40,000 bases of DNA from an uncultured bacterium (GTDB lineage: Bacteria > Hydrogenedentota > Hydrogenedentia > Hydrogenedentales > Hydrogenedentaceae). Every line of letters starts with the position of its first letter. The first letter of the stretch is position 1. Below the pieces are notes generated by a model that did no database searches, had not been told where the DNA came from, and was given only the letters and a program-made list of their open reading frames with translations. The translations under genes were made by a program, and so were the position numbers. The stretch is from contig CALLRP010000045.1 of assembly GCA_938014335.1 (NCBI GenBank), positions 1 through 40,000 on the forward strand. Direction: 5' to 3'. Below are positions 16,983-26,737 of the stretch, in pieces.

Positions 16983-18548
16983 ATGCTAACGATGTATTAC
17001 ACCATCGGAGGCGGAATTGTAGGTCTTTTCCTCGGCGTTGTAGTAACTATTTTTATAGTCCGCATTCGTGCTAATAGTATTTTAAGCCGCGCACACCGCG
17101 AATTTGCTCAAAAAGTTACTGATGCTGAACGAGAATCGGCTGCAATTATCCGCGATGCCAAAACAAGAGCCCGTGAAATTGAGTTAGAAATGCGCCAAAA
17201 AATGGAAGCCGAAGGTCGCGAAATGAGACGTGAAGTAGCTAACCTCGAAAAGCGAATCCAGGCAAAAGAAGAAGCCATCGAAAAACGGGCTGAAGCATTA
17301 GATAAAACCGCTATCCAATTAAGTACGCAAGAACGCGAACTGGTCACCCGTGAAAAACAATTGGATAAAGAACGGGAACGGATTATTGCTCTTCAACAAG
17401 AACAAGTGAAACGACTTGAAACCATTGCTGGAATGACCTCCGAACAGGCCAAAAAAGAACTATTCACAATGCTTGAAACCGAGGTCAAACGCGATTGTGC
17501 CTTGCAATTGAAACGAATAGAAGAAGAACTTAAGGAAGAAGCCGACAAGCGAGCAAAATGGATTATTGGCGAAGCTATCCAGCGGTGTGCAGTTGACCAT
17601 GTGGCAGAAACCACTGTAACCGTCGTTTCTCTTCCCAATGAAGAAATGAAAGGCAGAATTATCGGCCGTGAAGGGCGAAACATTCGGACATTAGAAAATG
17701 CTACCGGTGTAAACATCATTATTGATGACACACCCGAAGCGGTTATTATTTCCGGATTCGACCCCATTCGCAGGCAAGTCGCTAAACTTGTTCTGGAACG
17801 AATGATACAAGATGGACGAATTCACCCCGCTCGCATCGAAGAGTTAGTTGAAAAAATAACGGAAGAACTTAACCAGACCATCCGTGAACGAGGCGAAGAA
17901 GCCTGTTTAGAAGCGGATGTCCATGGACTTCATCCCGAAATCATTAAATTATTGGGAAAACTAAGTTTCCGCACTTCATATGGACAGAATGTATTGCGAC
18001 ACTCTATTGAAGTTTCACACTTAACAGGTATCATGGCAGCAGAATTGGGTTTAAATGTTCAGGAAGCAAAGCGTGCTGGTCTTATCCATGACATCGGAAA
18101 AGCCCTTACACACGAAGTGGAAGGTGCTCACGCTGTTTTAGGTCATGATTTAGCCAAACGCTACGGCGAATCCGAAACCATAGCCAATGCTATTGGTGCT
18201 CACCATGGCGATATGCCGTCAAATTCAATATTAGCCGTTCTTATCCAATCCGCCGATGCTATGTCCGCTTCTCGTCCCGGTGCAAGAAGTGAAAGTTTAC
18301 AGATTTACCTAAAACGATTAGAACAATTAGAATCTATTTGTAATTCCTTTTCCGGTGTCGAAAAAGCATTTGCTATCCAAGCAGGACGCGAAGTCCGCGT
18401 TATGGTTCAACCCAATCAGATTAGCGATGCAGAAGCAGCACTCCTTGCTCGCGATTTAGCCCGAAAAATCGAAGCCGAACTTACTTATCCCGGTCAAATC
18501 AGAGTCACTGTTGTTCGCGAAACACGTGCCGTAGAAACTGCAAAATAG
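16983..18548 (+). CDS. rny: Ribonuclease Y
   Basis: Membrane-tethered endoribonuclease that starts mRNA decay in many bacteria lacking a dominant RNase E. About 521 residues. The order is a single N-terminal membrane segment (about 7-27), a long charged coiled coil (to about 200), a KH domain with the [12 protein letters not shown] motif, and an HD domain with [15 protein letters not shown] and GAHHGD supplying metal ligands. I chose the ATG at 16983 over an in-frame TTG at 16977 because GGAGG (16970-16974) is eight bases from the ATG but only two from the TTG. First gene of a likely operon with ymdB (44-bp gap), smc and a glycosyltransferase. The hairpin at 16791-16824 may attenuate or insulate it. 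Confidence 0.97.
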   Translation: MLTMYYTIGGGIVGLFLGVVVTIFIVRIRANSILSRAHREFAQKVTDAERESAAIIRDAKTRAREIELEMRQKMEAEGREMRREVANLEKRIQAKEEAIEKRAEALDKTAIQLSTQERELVTREKQLDKERERIIALQQEQVKRLETIAGMTSEQAKKELFTMLETEVKRDCALQLKRIEEELKEEADKRAKWIIGEAIQRCAVDHVAETTVTVVSLPNEEMKGRIIGREGRNIRTLENATGVNIIIDDTPEAVIISGFDPIRRQVAKLVLERMIQDGRIHPARIEELVEKITEELNQTIRERGEEACLEADVHGLHPEIIKLLGKLSFRTSYGQNVLRHSIEVSHLTGIMAAELGLNVQEAKRAGLIHDIGKALTHEVEGAHAVLGHDLAKRYGESETIANAIGAHHGDMPSNSILAVLIQSADAMSASRPGARSESLQIYLKRLEQLESICNSFSGVEKAFAIQAGREVRVMVQPNQISDAEAALLARDLARKIEAELTYPGQIRVTVVRETRAVETAK

Positions 18549-18592
18549 TATCTAATAATCTATTTGTATTATATAAAGTGTAAGGAAATTAG

Positions 18593-19387
18593 ATGGTGAA
18601 AATTCTTTTTTTAGGTGATATTATTGGTAAACCCGGTCGGTCTATTGTCCATGAACTTCTCCCACAAATGACCCAAGAACATGACATTGACCTTGTCCTC
18701 GCTAATGCGGAAAATAGCGCTGGAGGGTTAGGCGTAACGCCAGAAACATTGCAATCCCTCCGTAAAACAGGTATCCATGGTTTTACCTTAGGTAACCATA
18801 TCTGGCGTTATGACTCAATTATCACTTCTTTAGAAAATGATAGTGATGTAATTAAACCCGCCAATCTTCCCCCTTCAACTCCCGGGAAAAACTTCATGAT
18901 ACTAACCGCCCGAAATGGCATAAAAGTAGGGGTCCTATCCTTGTTGGGAAGAGTTTTTATGGAACCTGTAGATTGCCCGTTTCGACGAGCCGAAGAAGTA
19001 CTCCATGAAATTTCCAAAGAAACTCATGTTATTATCATAGATATTCACGCTGAAGCTACCGCAGAAAAAATTGCCTTAGCATGGCATTTAAATGGTAAAT
19101 GCAGTGCAGTCCTTGGCACACATACCCATGTCCAAACGGCCGACGAATGGATTCTACCCGGTGGAACTGCCTATATCTCAGATATAGGCATGTGCGGACC
19201 TTACCACTCTGTCATCGGCATGGAGACTGAGCGAGTTCTTACTCGATTTATTACGGGTATACCTAAAAAATGGGAAGTAGCTAACGGACCTACTTTATTT
19301 AATGCGGTTTTGCTGGAAATTGATAAAAAAAGTGGGAAAGCACAAAAAATAGAGCGAATAATGGTAAAGAAATCAGATTCTATGTAA
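18593..19387 (+). CDS. ymdB: YmdB-type metallophosphoesterase
   Basis: A 264-residue calcineurin-like phosphoesterase of the YmdB/TIGR00282 family, which in Bacillus hydrolyses 2',3'-cyclic nucleotides and affects biofilm and sporulation decisions. The metal ligands known from that family are all present: Asp9 (FLGDIIG), Glu40 and Asn41 (ANAENSAGG), Asn68 (LGNHIW), His152 (DIHAEAT), His177 and His179 (GTHTHVQT). AAGGAA lies six bases before the ATG. It lies 44 bp after rny, the same neighbour as in Firmicutes, which supports a shared role in RNA turnover, perhaps recycling cyclic-phosphate ends. Cytoplasmic, full length. Confidence 0.95.
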   Translation: MVKILFLGDIIGKPGRSIVHELLPQMTQEHDIDLVLANAENSAGGLGVTPETLQSLRKTGIHGFTLGNHIWRYDSIITSLENDSDVIKPANLPPSTPGKNFMILTARNGIKVGVLSLLGRVFMEPVDCPFRRAEEVLHEISKETHVIIIDIHAEATAEKIALAWHLNGKCSAVLGTHTHVQTADEWILPGGTAYISDIGMCGPYHSVIGMETERVLTRFITGIPKKWEVANGPTLFNAVLLEIDKKSGKAQKIERIMVKKSDSM

Positions 19388-19441
19388 TAACACTTCGTTT
19401 TTTATATAATGTAAAAAACTCGGAGGTAACCATAAAAAAAT

Positions 19442-22400
19442 ATGTATCTGAGACAGATAGAACTCATAGGTTTTAAATCTTTTGCAGAACGAACAGTTCT
19501 ATCTTTCAATCCGGGGATTACTGTAATTGTTGGCCCGAATGGCTGTGGAAAAAGTAATATTTTAGATGCTATCCGCTGGGTCCTCGGCGAACAAAGTACT
19601 CGCGAATTACGAACTACACAGATGGCAGAAGTTATCTTTAATGGGAGTGAGAATCGTTCCGCACTTGGAATGGCAGAAGCCACTATTTCCTTTGATAACC
19701 ATGATGGCAAACTCCCCGTAGATTTCTCCGAGGTCCAGGTTACACGAAAAGTCTATCGTTCCGGTGAAGGTGAATATTTCATAAATAAAGCTCCCTGCCG
19801 ACTGAAAGATATTACGGAATTATTTATGGACACTGGTATTGGGACTGATTCGTACTCCATTATTGGACAGGGGAAAATTGATTTAATCATTAGTACCCAT
19901 CCTGAAGACCGTCGGTATTTATTTGAAGAAGTAGCCGGAATTGTTAAATATAAATCTCGCCGAAAAATCGCCCTTCGTAAATTAGAATCCGCAGAACAGA
20001 ATATTTTACGCCTCCATGATATTATTGCAGAAGTGGAACGCCAACTTCGGAGCTTAAAACGACAGGCCCAAATCGCCCAAAGATACCGAAACTTAACTCA
20101 AAAATTGAAAGAACTAGAAGTTCGCAATGCATGGTTTTTATACAATACTCTTCAAGAAAAAATTCACGACTTTAAACAGGAATTGAACGAGAAAAAACAA
20201 AACTATATCACCGAATTAGACCGACTTACTCAACTGGAAACTCAAGAGGAACAAAACTATCTACAACGAACCGAAATCGAAAAAGCATTATCGGGCAAAC
20301 GCGAACATCTCCATGAAGTCGATTCCAAATTAGAACACTTAGAATCCCAGTTGGGTCTACACCAAAAAGAAATTGAATTTCTCAATATGCGAAAAAAATC
20401 TTCTGAATACGAAAAAGATTCCCTCTTATTTCGCATCCAGGAAATCGAAGCAGAAATCACTCAATTAGGACAAAAAAAGGCTGAATTAACCCAAAAAATC
20501 CAGCAGTTAGAAACGGTTTTACAACAATTAAAAAACGAAGATGATGAACAATTACTACACATTCAACGCACCGAATTAGAACTTCAACAGAAACAACAAT
20601 TTCTATTAGAACAAATCCATTCCAAAAATCAGATTCAATCACGTATTCAGGTACTCCAATCCCAACAACAAGCCCTCCAAAAACATATAATTGAAATTCA
20701 AGAAACAATAAATACCAATCAGAGTATCCACCAAAAATTAGGACAGGAAAAACAACGTTTACTTTTAACAATTCAAAATAAACAAAACGAATTAAATCAA
20801 CTCTCTGAAGAAATGGAAACTGTTCGACAGAATCTTAAAAAAACCGAACAACACCTCCGTCAAGAAGAAGAAAAATATCAGGAACTTCGTGAATCAGTAA
20901 GCCGATTAGAAGCACGACTCCATTCCCTAACTGAACTCCGTGAAAGATACGAAGGCTTCGCAAGTGGCGTCCGTGCAGTTATGAATGCAAAAAACGAAGG
21001 AATTTTAGGAGGTGACCAGATTTTAGGTCCAGTTGGAGATTTAATTCGTACCGAACGTGGATACGAATTAGCCATTGAATCCGCATTAGGCGCAAATATC
21101 AATAATATCGTCGTTCAGACAGCCGAGTCCGCAAAAATAGCAATAGCCTTCTTAAAAGAACACTGGGCAGGGAGAGTTACCTTCTTGCCTCTCGATACAT
21201 TGCGTCCCGGAAATACAGACCCTTATCCTGAGTTGCAAAAGTATCCTGGTCTAATCGGCCCTGCCATAAATTTCGTAAATTCTGAGACAGAAATAATACC
21301 TGCTCTTCAATACCTTTTATACAACACCTATTTAGTTCAAACCATTGATGACGCTATCCAGATAGCAAAAAATCATCAACACTATCCGAAATTGGTTACA
21401 ATGGAAGGGGAAATTATCAATCAATCAGGAGCAGTTACTGGGGGCAGGACAAAACATGAATCCCGCGGGTTACTTTCTCGTGTTTCGGAAATAGAGGAAT
21501 TGCAAGAACAACAAATCAAAACACAAAAAGAAATACAGGAAAATCGTAATCGCTCTGCTCAAATTAAAGAACAATCGGAATTATTACAACAACAAATCCT
21601 TGACCTGCAAGATAAAAAGAATCTTCTACAAAACCAGATACAGCAGATACACCTTGAACATGCTCGCATCATCGCTCAACAAGAACAAATTCATAAACTC
21701 TTACAACAACTCCACTCTTCCGAAAAAGAACTTGAGGACGAAATTTTAAAATTAACCAATGAAATATCAAAAACAGATGAAGAAGCATCCCTCGTATTAC
21801 AAGATGACACGCAATTAAAAAATGAAATTCAACAAAAGCAGGAACAATTACAACAACTGCGTGAACTGTTAGAACAGAAACGACAGAATGCAACAGAAAC
21901 TCGTGTTCAGTTTACAAGTATTTTATCCCAAATCCAGGAGATAGATAACAATACTACTCGACTTAAAAATGAGTATGAAAGAATTGTTTTTTCTTCCAAT
22001 GAATCCAACCAACAAATCCAGAATTTCTTGAACGAAATTCAAACCCTGCATGAGAAAATATCGGAAACACGGACACAATTAGCGCGGATAAATGAACAAA
22101 GACAAACAGCACAAGAAGAACTGGTTCAGGTTCAAGAACAGTATCAACAATTTATCCAATCTTTTGAAGAGACTTCCCGAACCATCAAAGAATTACGCCA
22201 ACAACTTCAGCAGGAACAAGAACAACTCCATCAGTTAGAATTAGAATTTTCACAAATTCGTCAGCAATCCGATTTTCTTCGCCAACGCATTTCCGAAGAA
22301 TATCAAATAGATTTAGATACCTTGTCTGCAAGTGAAGTCGGAGCAGACGAATGGGACGAAAATGAACGTAATGAACAAATAGAACAAATCCGCCAACAAA

Positions 22401-23023
22401 TCCAGCGAATGGGTACCGTAAACCCTATGGCGGTTGAGGAGTATGAAGAATTATTAAAACGATACGATTTCCTCTCGACCCAACAAAAAGACCTACATCA
22501 TGCGAAAGAAAAATTACAAGAAGTTATCCACCGAATTGATGAAACAGTCCTCACAATGTTTACACAGACATTCAAACAGGTAGGTGAACATTTCAAAGAG
22601 TTTTTCCGCAGACTTTTCAACGGTGGACATGCCCGCATATACCTTTTGGACGAAAAGGATCCGTTAGAGGCCGGCATCGAAATTGAGGCTCGCCCCCCGG
22701 GTAAAAAACCTCAATCCATCCAACAACTCTCCGGTGGAGAACAGGCACTCACTGCCATCGCCCTACTTTTTGCTATATTCGAGACTAAACCCAGCCCCTT
22801 CTGCATCCTCGACGAGGTAGATGCCCCCTTAGACGATACAAATATCGGACGATTCATCGAAATCGTAAAAGAGTTTGCCCGACACTCCCAGTTTATTATA
22901 ATTACTCATAATAAGCAAACCATGGCTTGTGCAAATGCCATCATTGGTATAACTCAACAAGAACGCGGTGTCTCAGAAATTGTTTCTGTAAAATTAAATG
23001 AACTCGTCGAATCCACCGCTTAA
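19442..23023 (+). CDS. smc: Chromosome segregation protein SMC
   Basis: Full-length 1193-residue SMC ATPase, the core of the condensin-like complex (with ScpA and ScpB, not in this window) that folds and segregates the chromosome. Walker A GPNGCGKSNI lies near residue 31-40; the coiled-coil arms flank a complete hinge (about 500-675, with GPVGDLI and the glycine-rich GAVTGG end); the C-terminal head carries the ABC signature LSGGEQALTAIAL (about 1095) and Walker B FCILDEVDAPLDD. The coils are strikingly rich in Gln and Glu. GGAGG lies upstream, but 15 bases from the ATG, which is long; no earlier in-frame start exists because of a TAA. It follows ymdB after 54 bp and is followed by a glycosyltransferase after 11 bp. 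Confidence 0.97.
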   Translation: MYLRQIELIGFKSFAERTVLSFNPGITVIVGPNGCGKSNILDAIRWVLGEQSTRELRTTQMAEVIFNGSENRSALGMAEATISFDNHDGKLPVDFSEVQVTRKVYRSGEGEYFINKAPCRLKDITELFMDTGIGTDSYSIIGQGKIDLIISTHPEDRRYLFEEVAGIVKYKSRRKIALRKLESAEQNILRLHDIIAEVERQLRSLKRQAQIAQRYRNLTQKLKELEVRNAWFLYNTLQEKIHDFKQELNEKKQNYITELDRLTQLETQEEQNYLQRTEIEKALSGKREHLHEVDSKLEHLESQLGLHQKEIEFLNMRKKSSEYEKDSLLFRIQEIEAEITQLGQKKAELTQKIQQLETVLQQLKNEDDEQLLHIQRTELELQQKQQFLLEQIHSKNQIQSRIQVLQSQQQALQKHIIEIQETINTNQSIHQKLGQEKQRLLLTIQNKQNELNQLSEEMETVRQNLKKTEQHLRQEEEKYQELRESVSRLEARLHSLTELRERYEGFASGVRAVMNAKNEGILGGDQILGPVGDLIRTERGYELAIESALGANINNIVVQTAESAKIAIAFLKEHWAGRVTFLPLDTLRPGNTDPYPELQKYPGLIGPAINFVNSETEIIPALQYLLYNTYLVQTIDDAIQIAKNHQHYPKLVTMEGEIINQSGAVTGGRTKHESRGLLSRVSEIEELQEQQIKTQKEIQENRNRSAQIKEQSELLQQQILDLQDKKNLLQNQIQQIHLEHARIIAQQEQIHKLLQQLHSSEKELEDEILKLTNEISKTDEEASLVLQDDTQLKNEIQQKQEQLQQLRELLEQKRQNATETRVQFTSILSQIQEIDNNTTRLKNEYERIVFSSNESNQQIQNFLNEIQTLHEKISETRTQLARINEQRQTAQEELVQVQEQYQQFIQSFEETSRTIKELRQQLQQEQEQLHQLELEFSQIRQQSDFLRQRISEEYQIDLDTLSASEVGADEWDENERNEQIEQIRQQIQRMGTVNPMAVEEYEELLKRYDFLSTQQKDLHHAKEKLQEVIHRIDETVLTMFTQTFKQVGEHFKEFFRRLFNGGHARIYLLDEKDPLEAGIEIEARPPGKKPQSIQQLSGGEQALTAIALLFAIFETKPSPFCILDEVDAPLDDTNIGRFIEIVKEFARHSQFIIITHNKQTMACANAIIGITQQERGVSEIVSVKLNELVESTA

Positions 23024-23034
23024 TTTATTCCTAT

Positions 23035-24171
23035 ATGGCACTTAGACCTAAGATTCTACACCTTTTCAGCAACCACCGATGGACAGGTCCCGCAGAACCT
23101 GCGTTAACTCTCATCAAAAATCTAAAGGAATTAGGATGGGATATCCACTTCGTATGTAGCGTTAAGGGAGTCCCCAAAGATAAATACAATCGCGTTTACG
23201 ATACTGCCATCCAATGGAACCTTCCCGTTTATAATAATTGCTATCTCTCCAAGCATCGCCACATCATTAAAGATTATTTCGACCTCAAACAACTAAAAAA
23301 ACTCAATCACACCGAAAATTATCAAATCATCCACTGTCATCTTGATAATGACCATAGACTCGGAACGAAAACAAAAAACAACTCTCAAATTTTGCTCCGC
23401 TCAAACCATTACGGAGAAGGATTACCTCACAAAATAAAAAATCTTATTCCCTATACAGACTTCGTTCTCGAACCCTCCTTTACCGCACAAAAACAAGACC
23501 ATCAACAATTCAACCTCCCTCCTGAAAGATGTCCTATTATTCCCCTGGCTATTGACTTACAACGATTCAATCCCGACCGTCCCCTCCCCGAAGTAAAATT
23601 AACCATCCCAAAAGATTCCATAACATTAGGAATTGTGGCTCGTCTTCAAACCCACCGTAAATATCAACTTCTCCTTTCTGCTCTTCATACCCTCGTACAA
23701 GAAGGCTGGAAACTAAACCTTATCATAGTCGGCAGGGGAACCCAACAAGAAGAAGTCGCTTTTCGTCCTGTGCGAGAACTCGGATTGGAAGAACATGTGA
23801 TTTTTACAGGCTATCTGAATGATGATAACTATGTATCTATGATTAACACATTCGACATTGCAATTTACCTCGTCCCGGGCACTGATGGAACCTGTCGTAC
23901 CGTTCGAGAATATATGGCTATGGGCAAACCGGTTATCGCAACGAATACAGGGGTATTACCTGAACTTATCCAACATGAAAAAGAAGGATTCATCGTAGAG
24001 GACACCGTCGAATCACTCTATCACGCTATAAGAAACTTATGCACCCATACAGAATACCGCAAAAAATTAGGAGACAATGCTCGCAAAAAAGCACTCCAAA
24101 ACTTCTCTCCCACACATCAAGCAAAAATCGTCTCCGAAATTTACGAAAAGTCTCTTCAAAACATAAAATAA
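23035..24171 (+). CDS. Family 4 (GT-B) glycosyltransferase
   Basis: A 378-residue GT-B fold transferase that would add a sugar from a nucleotide donor to a lipid or glycan. The N-terminal KILHLFSNHRWTGPAEPAL gives the first Rossmann strand and acceptor loop. The donor domain starts near LGIVARLQTHRKYQLLLSAL, and the GT4 signature GTDGTCRTVREYMAMGKPVI lies near 283-302, with the acidic residues of the EX7E-type motif partly altered (Asp/Arg at the first position). No signal peptide; cytoplasmic face expected. The start is 11 bp after smc and has no clear Shine-Dalgarno, so translation is probably coupled to smc. The acceptor is unknown. Confidence 0.85.
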   Translation: MALRPKILHLFSNHRWTGPAEPALTLIKNLKELGWDIHFVCSVKGVPKDKYNRVYDTAIQWNLPVYNNCYLSKHRHIIKDYFDLKQLKKLNHTENYQIIHCHLDNDHRLGTKTKNNSQILLRSNHYGEGLPHKIKNLIPYTDFVLEPSFTAQKQDHQQFNLPPERCPIIPLAIDLQRFNPDRPLPEVKLTIPKDSITLGIVARLQTHRKYQLLLSALHTLVQEGWKLNLIIVGRGTQQEEVAFRPVRELGLEEHVIFTGYLNDDNYVSMINTFDIAIYLVPGTDGTCRTVREYMAMGKPVIATNTGVLPELIQHEKEGFIVEDTVESLYHAIRNLCTHTEYRKKLGDNARKKALQNFSPTHQAKIVSEIYEKSLQNIK

Positions 24172-24359
24172 AACATTTGAACAAATATCCGTACCCCTTG
24201 TGCATAGTAAGAATTTACTCCTTGCAAATTAAAACTAAGTAACAAGTCTTGTATTCAACCCCTACTACCATCCATATATAAAATAGCCACAGTCATAATA
24301 TCTATAATGATTAGGAAACTAATGCCCATAGATTTTGATATAGTAACAAATTTGATTTT

Positions 24360-24369
24360 TTACATGTAA
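24360..24369. promoter_or_regulatory. Palindrome TTACATGTAA upstream of FKBP gene
   Basis: A perfect 10-bp palindrome centred 96 bp before the FKBP start. It sits between a TTGATT (24352-24357) and a TATCCT (24376-24381) that could be weak -35 and -10 elements 18 bp apart. The same palindrome occurs once more in the window, at an equal distance before the Hsp70-like gene. Candidate operator. Confidence 0.35.
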
Positions 24370-24460
24370 TGAGAGTATCCTCTTCTCAATTGGGCTGTTT
24401 CCAGAGATTTAGAGACTCCCCATTGTAACCCCCAAATAATAATTTTAAAGGAGACAAGTA

Positions 24461-25225
24461 ATGTCAGTTTCAAAAAGTAAATCTATCCGAATCACAACAT
24501 GTTTATTGGTTTCCGTTCTTCTGCTTTTTGTAACCTCTGTAAGGGGTCAAGATACGGAAAAACCGAAGTTTGAAAACGATGTTGACAAACTTTGCTATAC
24601 CTTAGGGGTCAATGTAGCCAAGACTTTTGAGATGTTAAATACAAAACCTAATTTAGAGGTATTAAACAAAGCCATTAATGATGTTTTGGAAAAGAAAGAA
24701 CTGGCAATGACCGAAGAAGAAATGCAAAATTGCATTCGCACATTTCAGCAGAACCTGATGGAAGCACAAATGAAAAAACGAGAAGAAGATGCAGTAAAGA
24801 ATGAAGAAGAAGCCAAGAAATTCCTTGAAGAGAATAAGAGTAAGGAAGGGGTGGTAACTCTTCCGAGTGGACTACAGTATAAGGTCATCAAAGAGGGAAA
24901 TGGACCTAAACCCAAGGAAACAGATAATGTCACAGTTCATTACATGGGTACTTTGTTGGATGGAACAAAATTTGATAGTTCCTATGACCGTGGTGAACCG
25001 GTAACTTTCCCTTTGAATCGTGTAATCAAGGGCTGGACGGAAGCATTACAACTTATGCCCGTAGGTTCCAAGTGGGAAATTTTTATTCCACCTAACCTTG
25101 CTTATGGTAAAGACGGAAATCAACGAATCCCTCCCAATGCTTTGCTTAAATTTGAAGTTGAATTGTTAGAAATTAAGTCCCCAGAACAGCAAGACGATAA
25201 CACAGTTCAACTTCCCAGTCAATAA
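24461..25225 (+). CDS. Exported FKBP-type peptidyl-prolyl isomerase (Mip/FkpA-like)
   Basis: A 254-residue periplasmic folding catalyst. A signal peptide (about 1-30, ending VRGQ) is followed by the dimerising FKBP_N helical region (about 38-110, charged and Glu/Lys-rich) and a complete FKBP domain (about 133-238). The domain contains VTVHYMGTLLDGTKFDSS, VIKGWTEAL and PPNLAYG, which carry the Tyr, Asp, Phe and Trp of the active-site pocket. AAGGAGA is the ribosome site. It is followed by a strong terminator shared with the convergent membrane-protein gene. It probably isomerises Pro bonds during folding of envelope proteins. Upstream lies the palindrome TTACATGTAA, shared with the Hsp70-like gene. 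Confidence 0.93.
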   Translation: MSVSKSKSIRITTCLLVSVLLLFVTSVRGQDTEKPKFENDVDKLCYTLGVNVAKTFEMLNTKPNLEVLNKAINDVLEKKELAMTEEEMQNCIRTFQQNLMEAQMKKREEDAVKNEEEAKKFLEENKSKEGVVTLPSGLQYKVIKEGNGPKPKETDNVTVHYMGTLLDGTKFDSSYDRGEPVTFPLNRVIKGWTEALQLMPVGSKWEIFIPPNLAYGKDGNQRIPPNALLKFEVELLEIKSPEQQDDNTVQLPSQ

Positions 25226-25248
25226 ATGAGATTCGTTAAGTTATTTAT

Positions 25249-25282
25249 AAAACCCCCCTATACTTTTTCATATGGGGGTTTT
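25249..25282. terminator. Bidirectional rho-independent terminator
   Basis: AAAACCCCC (25249-25257) pairs with GGGGGTTTT (25274-25282) around an AT-rich inner stem-loop. T runs follow in both directions, so it can end both the FKBP gene and the convergent membrane-protein gene. Confidence 0.8.
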
Positions 25283-25316
25283 CTTATTAAGTGTTTCTAT
25301 TATAAAAGAGCCCTTT

Positions 25317-26687
25317 TTAGATTTTTGCTTCAGGTGCTTTTTTTAGATAGGCAATCAGAATAGAAACATAAATTAAGATGACTATTACAGGAATGATAAG
25401 TACTTTCCATGTAGGTTCTTCTACATTCCAGGGACCTACGGAATAGTCTACATTTAATACCCCCGCAGACTCTTTCGAAAACATTTCTCCGAAGGTACTA
25501 CCTAATAGTCCGTGGATAAATCCCAATGCGACCAGATTGCGGTTTTTCTCTTCCATAAAGACATATACCAGTACAATCCCTAATATCCACGTAACTGCTA
25601 CCAGCCCATACGAATCGATATGTATCATCCCGAAGCAGGATGCGCTTAAAGTAGCGACAAGCATTCTTTTTTTATCCTTACAGTAGAAATAACCATATAG
25701 GAATCCCATAGGGAAGAAAAATACGGTTATCCATAGGATAAGTTGAATCCATATTGCCACAGACGGGATAGCATCTGTGCCATAAGCGATGGAAATACTG
25801 ATACAGGTGAAAGCAATAGCCACCACCGCTCCCCATAGGCCGAACATCAATGATTTTTTTATGTGTTGTTCGCCAGTAATCTTGTTATTAGGTTGATTTG
25901 AGGGAGCAAATGCTTTACGGAAGCGTGTTCCAAAATAGGAGCTAAATAACAATTGTTGGACAAAACCCCAGAAAATATAACCAAAAACACCTAATGCCCA
26001 TCGTGAAAAACTCAAGTTTTGGAAAGCATCCCTACCCCGCTGAATATAAGCAGAAATGAAAATCACCAATAACAAAGGCAGAGCTATTATCATAGCGGTG
26101 CGGAATGCGGTGTGAAAATTATCATAACGAATAGCACCGAAGGCAATCAGGGCAGATATGAAAACCCCAAAAACAAATACGAAGATGACGCCGGGAAACT
26201 GTTGGGGTAATTGATATACATCCACAGATAATCCAAATGTGCGAGCCAATACCTGGAATTGAAAAAAACGGGCAACATGACGCCATTGCTGGAAATTAAC
26301 AATATTAAGTCCAATAAAAACGATAAGAGAGACAATCAAAATTATCCGTCTTTTTATAGTAGGACCTGTGGTTATGAGATGCCAGTATTGAATGGGATTT
26401 CCCAGACCCCATGATTGGGTTGTGTCTTTATGAAGAATCGGTGCCACAAAAAGCAAGTAAGCACCACCCAGTACAAGTGTGAGATTCACAATTACATTGA
26501 ACGGTTGTATTTTCATGATTACCCCAAAAGGATAGGCAACAAGCCATAAGGCACAGAGGATAATCAGCATTACACTCATGGCTTCCACAAAATTCTGTTT
26601 TCGTGAAAATCGTTCCTGTTCCCAATCCCCTGCAGTTGTTTGAATTACGGGTACTTTCGAAGTGTTTCCAATAGGATAGTTATTCAT
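25317..26687 (-). CDS. CPBP-like polytopic membrane protein lacking the catalytic Glu pair
   Basis: A 456-residue protein with around ten hydrophobic segments after a soluble N-terminus of about 35 residues. The second half resembles the CPBP (CAAX protease and bacteriocin-processing/Abi) family of glutamic intramembrane proteases: FGYIFWGFVQQLLFSSYF, then CFGMIHIDSY with His356 (FxxxH), and FIHGLLGSTF with His392. However, the catalytic EExxxR is QQLLFS here (Gln244-Gln245, Arg replaced by Ser249), so proteolysis by the known mechanism is unlikely. It may be a pseudoenzyme or a binding protein. The start codon directly follows a small hairpin that includes the AAAGGG ribosome site. It lies 50 bp after the Hsp70-like gene, as the second gene of a two-gene operon. 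Confidence 0.65.
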   Translation of the reverse strand: MNNYPIGNTSKVPVIQTTAGDWEQERFSRKQNFVEAMSVMLIILCALWLVAYPFGVIMKIQPFNVIVNLTLVLGGAYLLFVAPILHKDTTQSWGLGNPIQYWHLITTGPTIKRRIILIVSLIVFIGLNIVNFQQWRHVARFFQFQVLARTFGLSVDVYQLPQQFPGVIFVFVFGVFISALIAFGAIRYDNFHTAFRTAMIIALPLLLVIFISAYIQRGRDAFQNLSFSRWALGVFGYIFWGFVQQLLFSSYFGTRFRKAFAPSNQPNNKITGEQHIKKSLMFGLWGAVVAIAFTCISISIAYGTDAIPSVAIWIQLILWITVFFFPMGFLYGYFYCKDKKRMLVATLSASCFGMIHIDSYGLVAVTWILGIVLVYVFMEEKNRNLVALGFIHGLLGSTFGEMFSKESAGVLNVDYSVGPWNVEEPTWKVLIIPVIVILIYVSILIAYLKKAPEAKI

Positions 26688-26737
26688 AAAGGTATCCCTT
26701 TTATGTTGAGGAATAAAAATAACTTACATAAGTCAAT

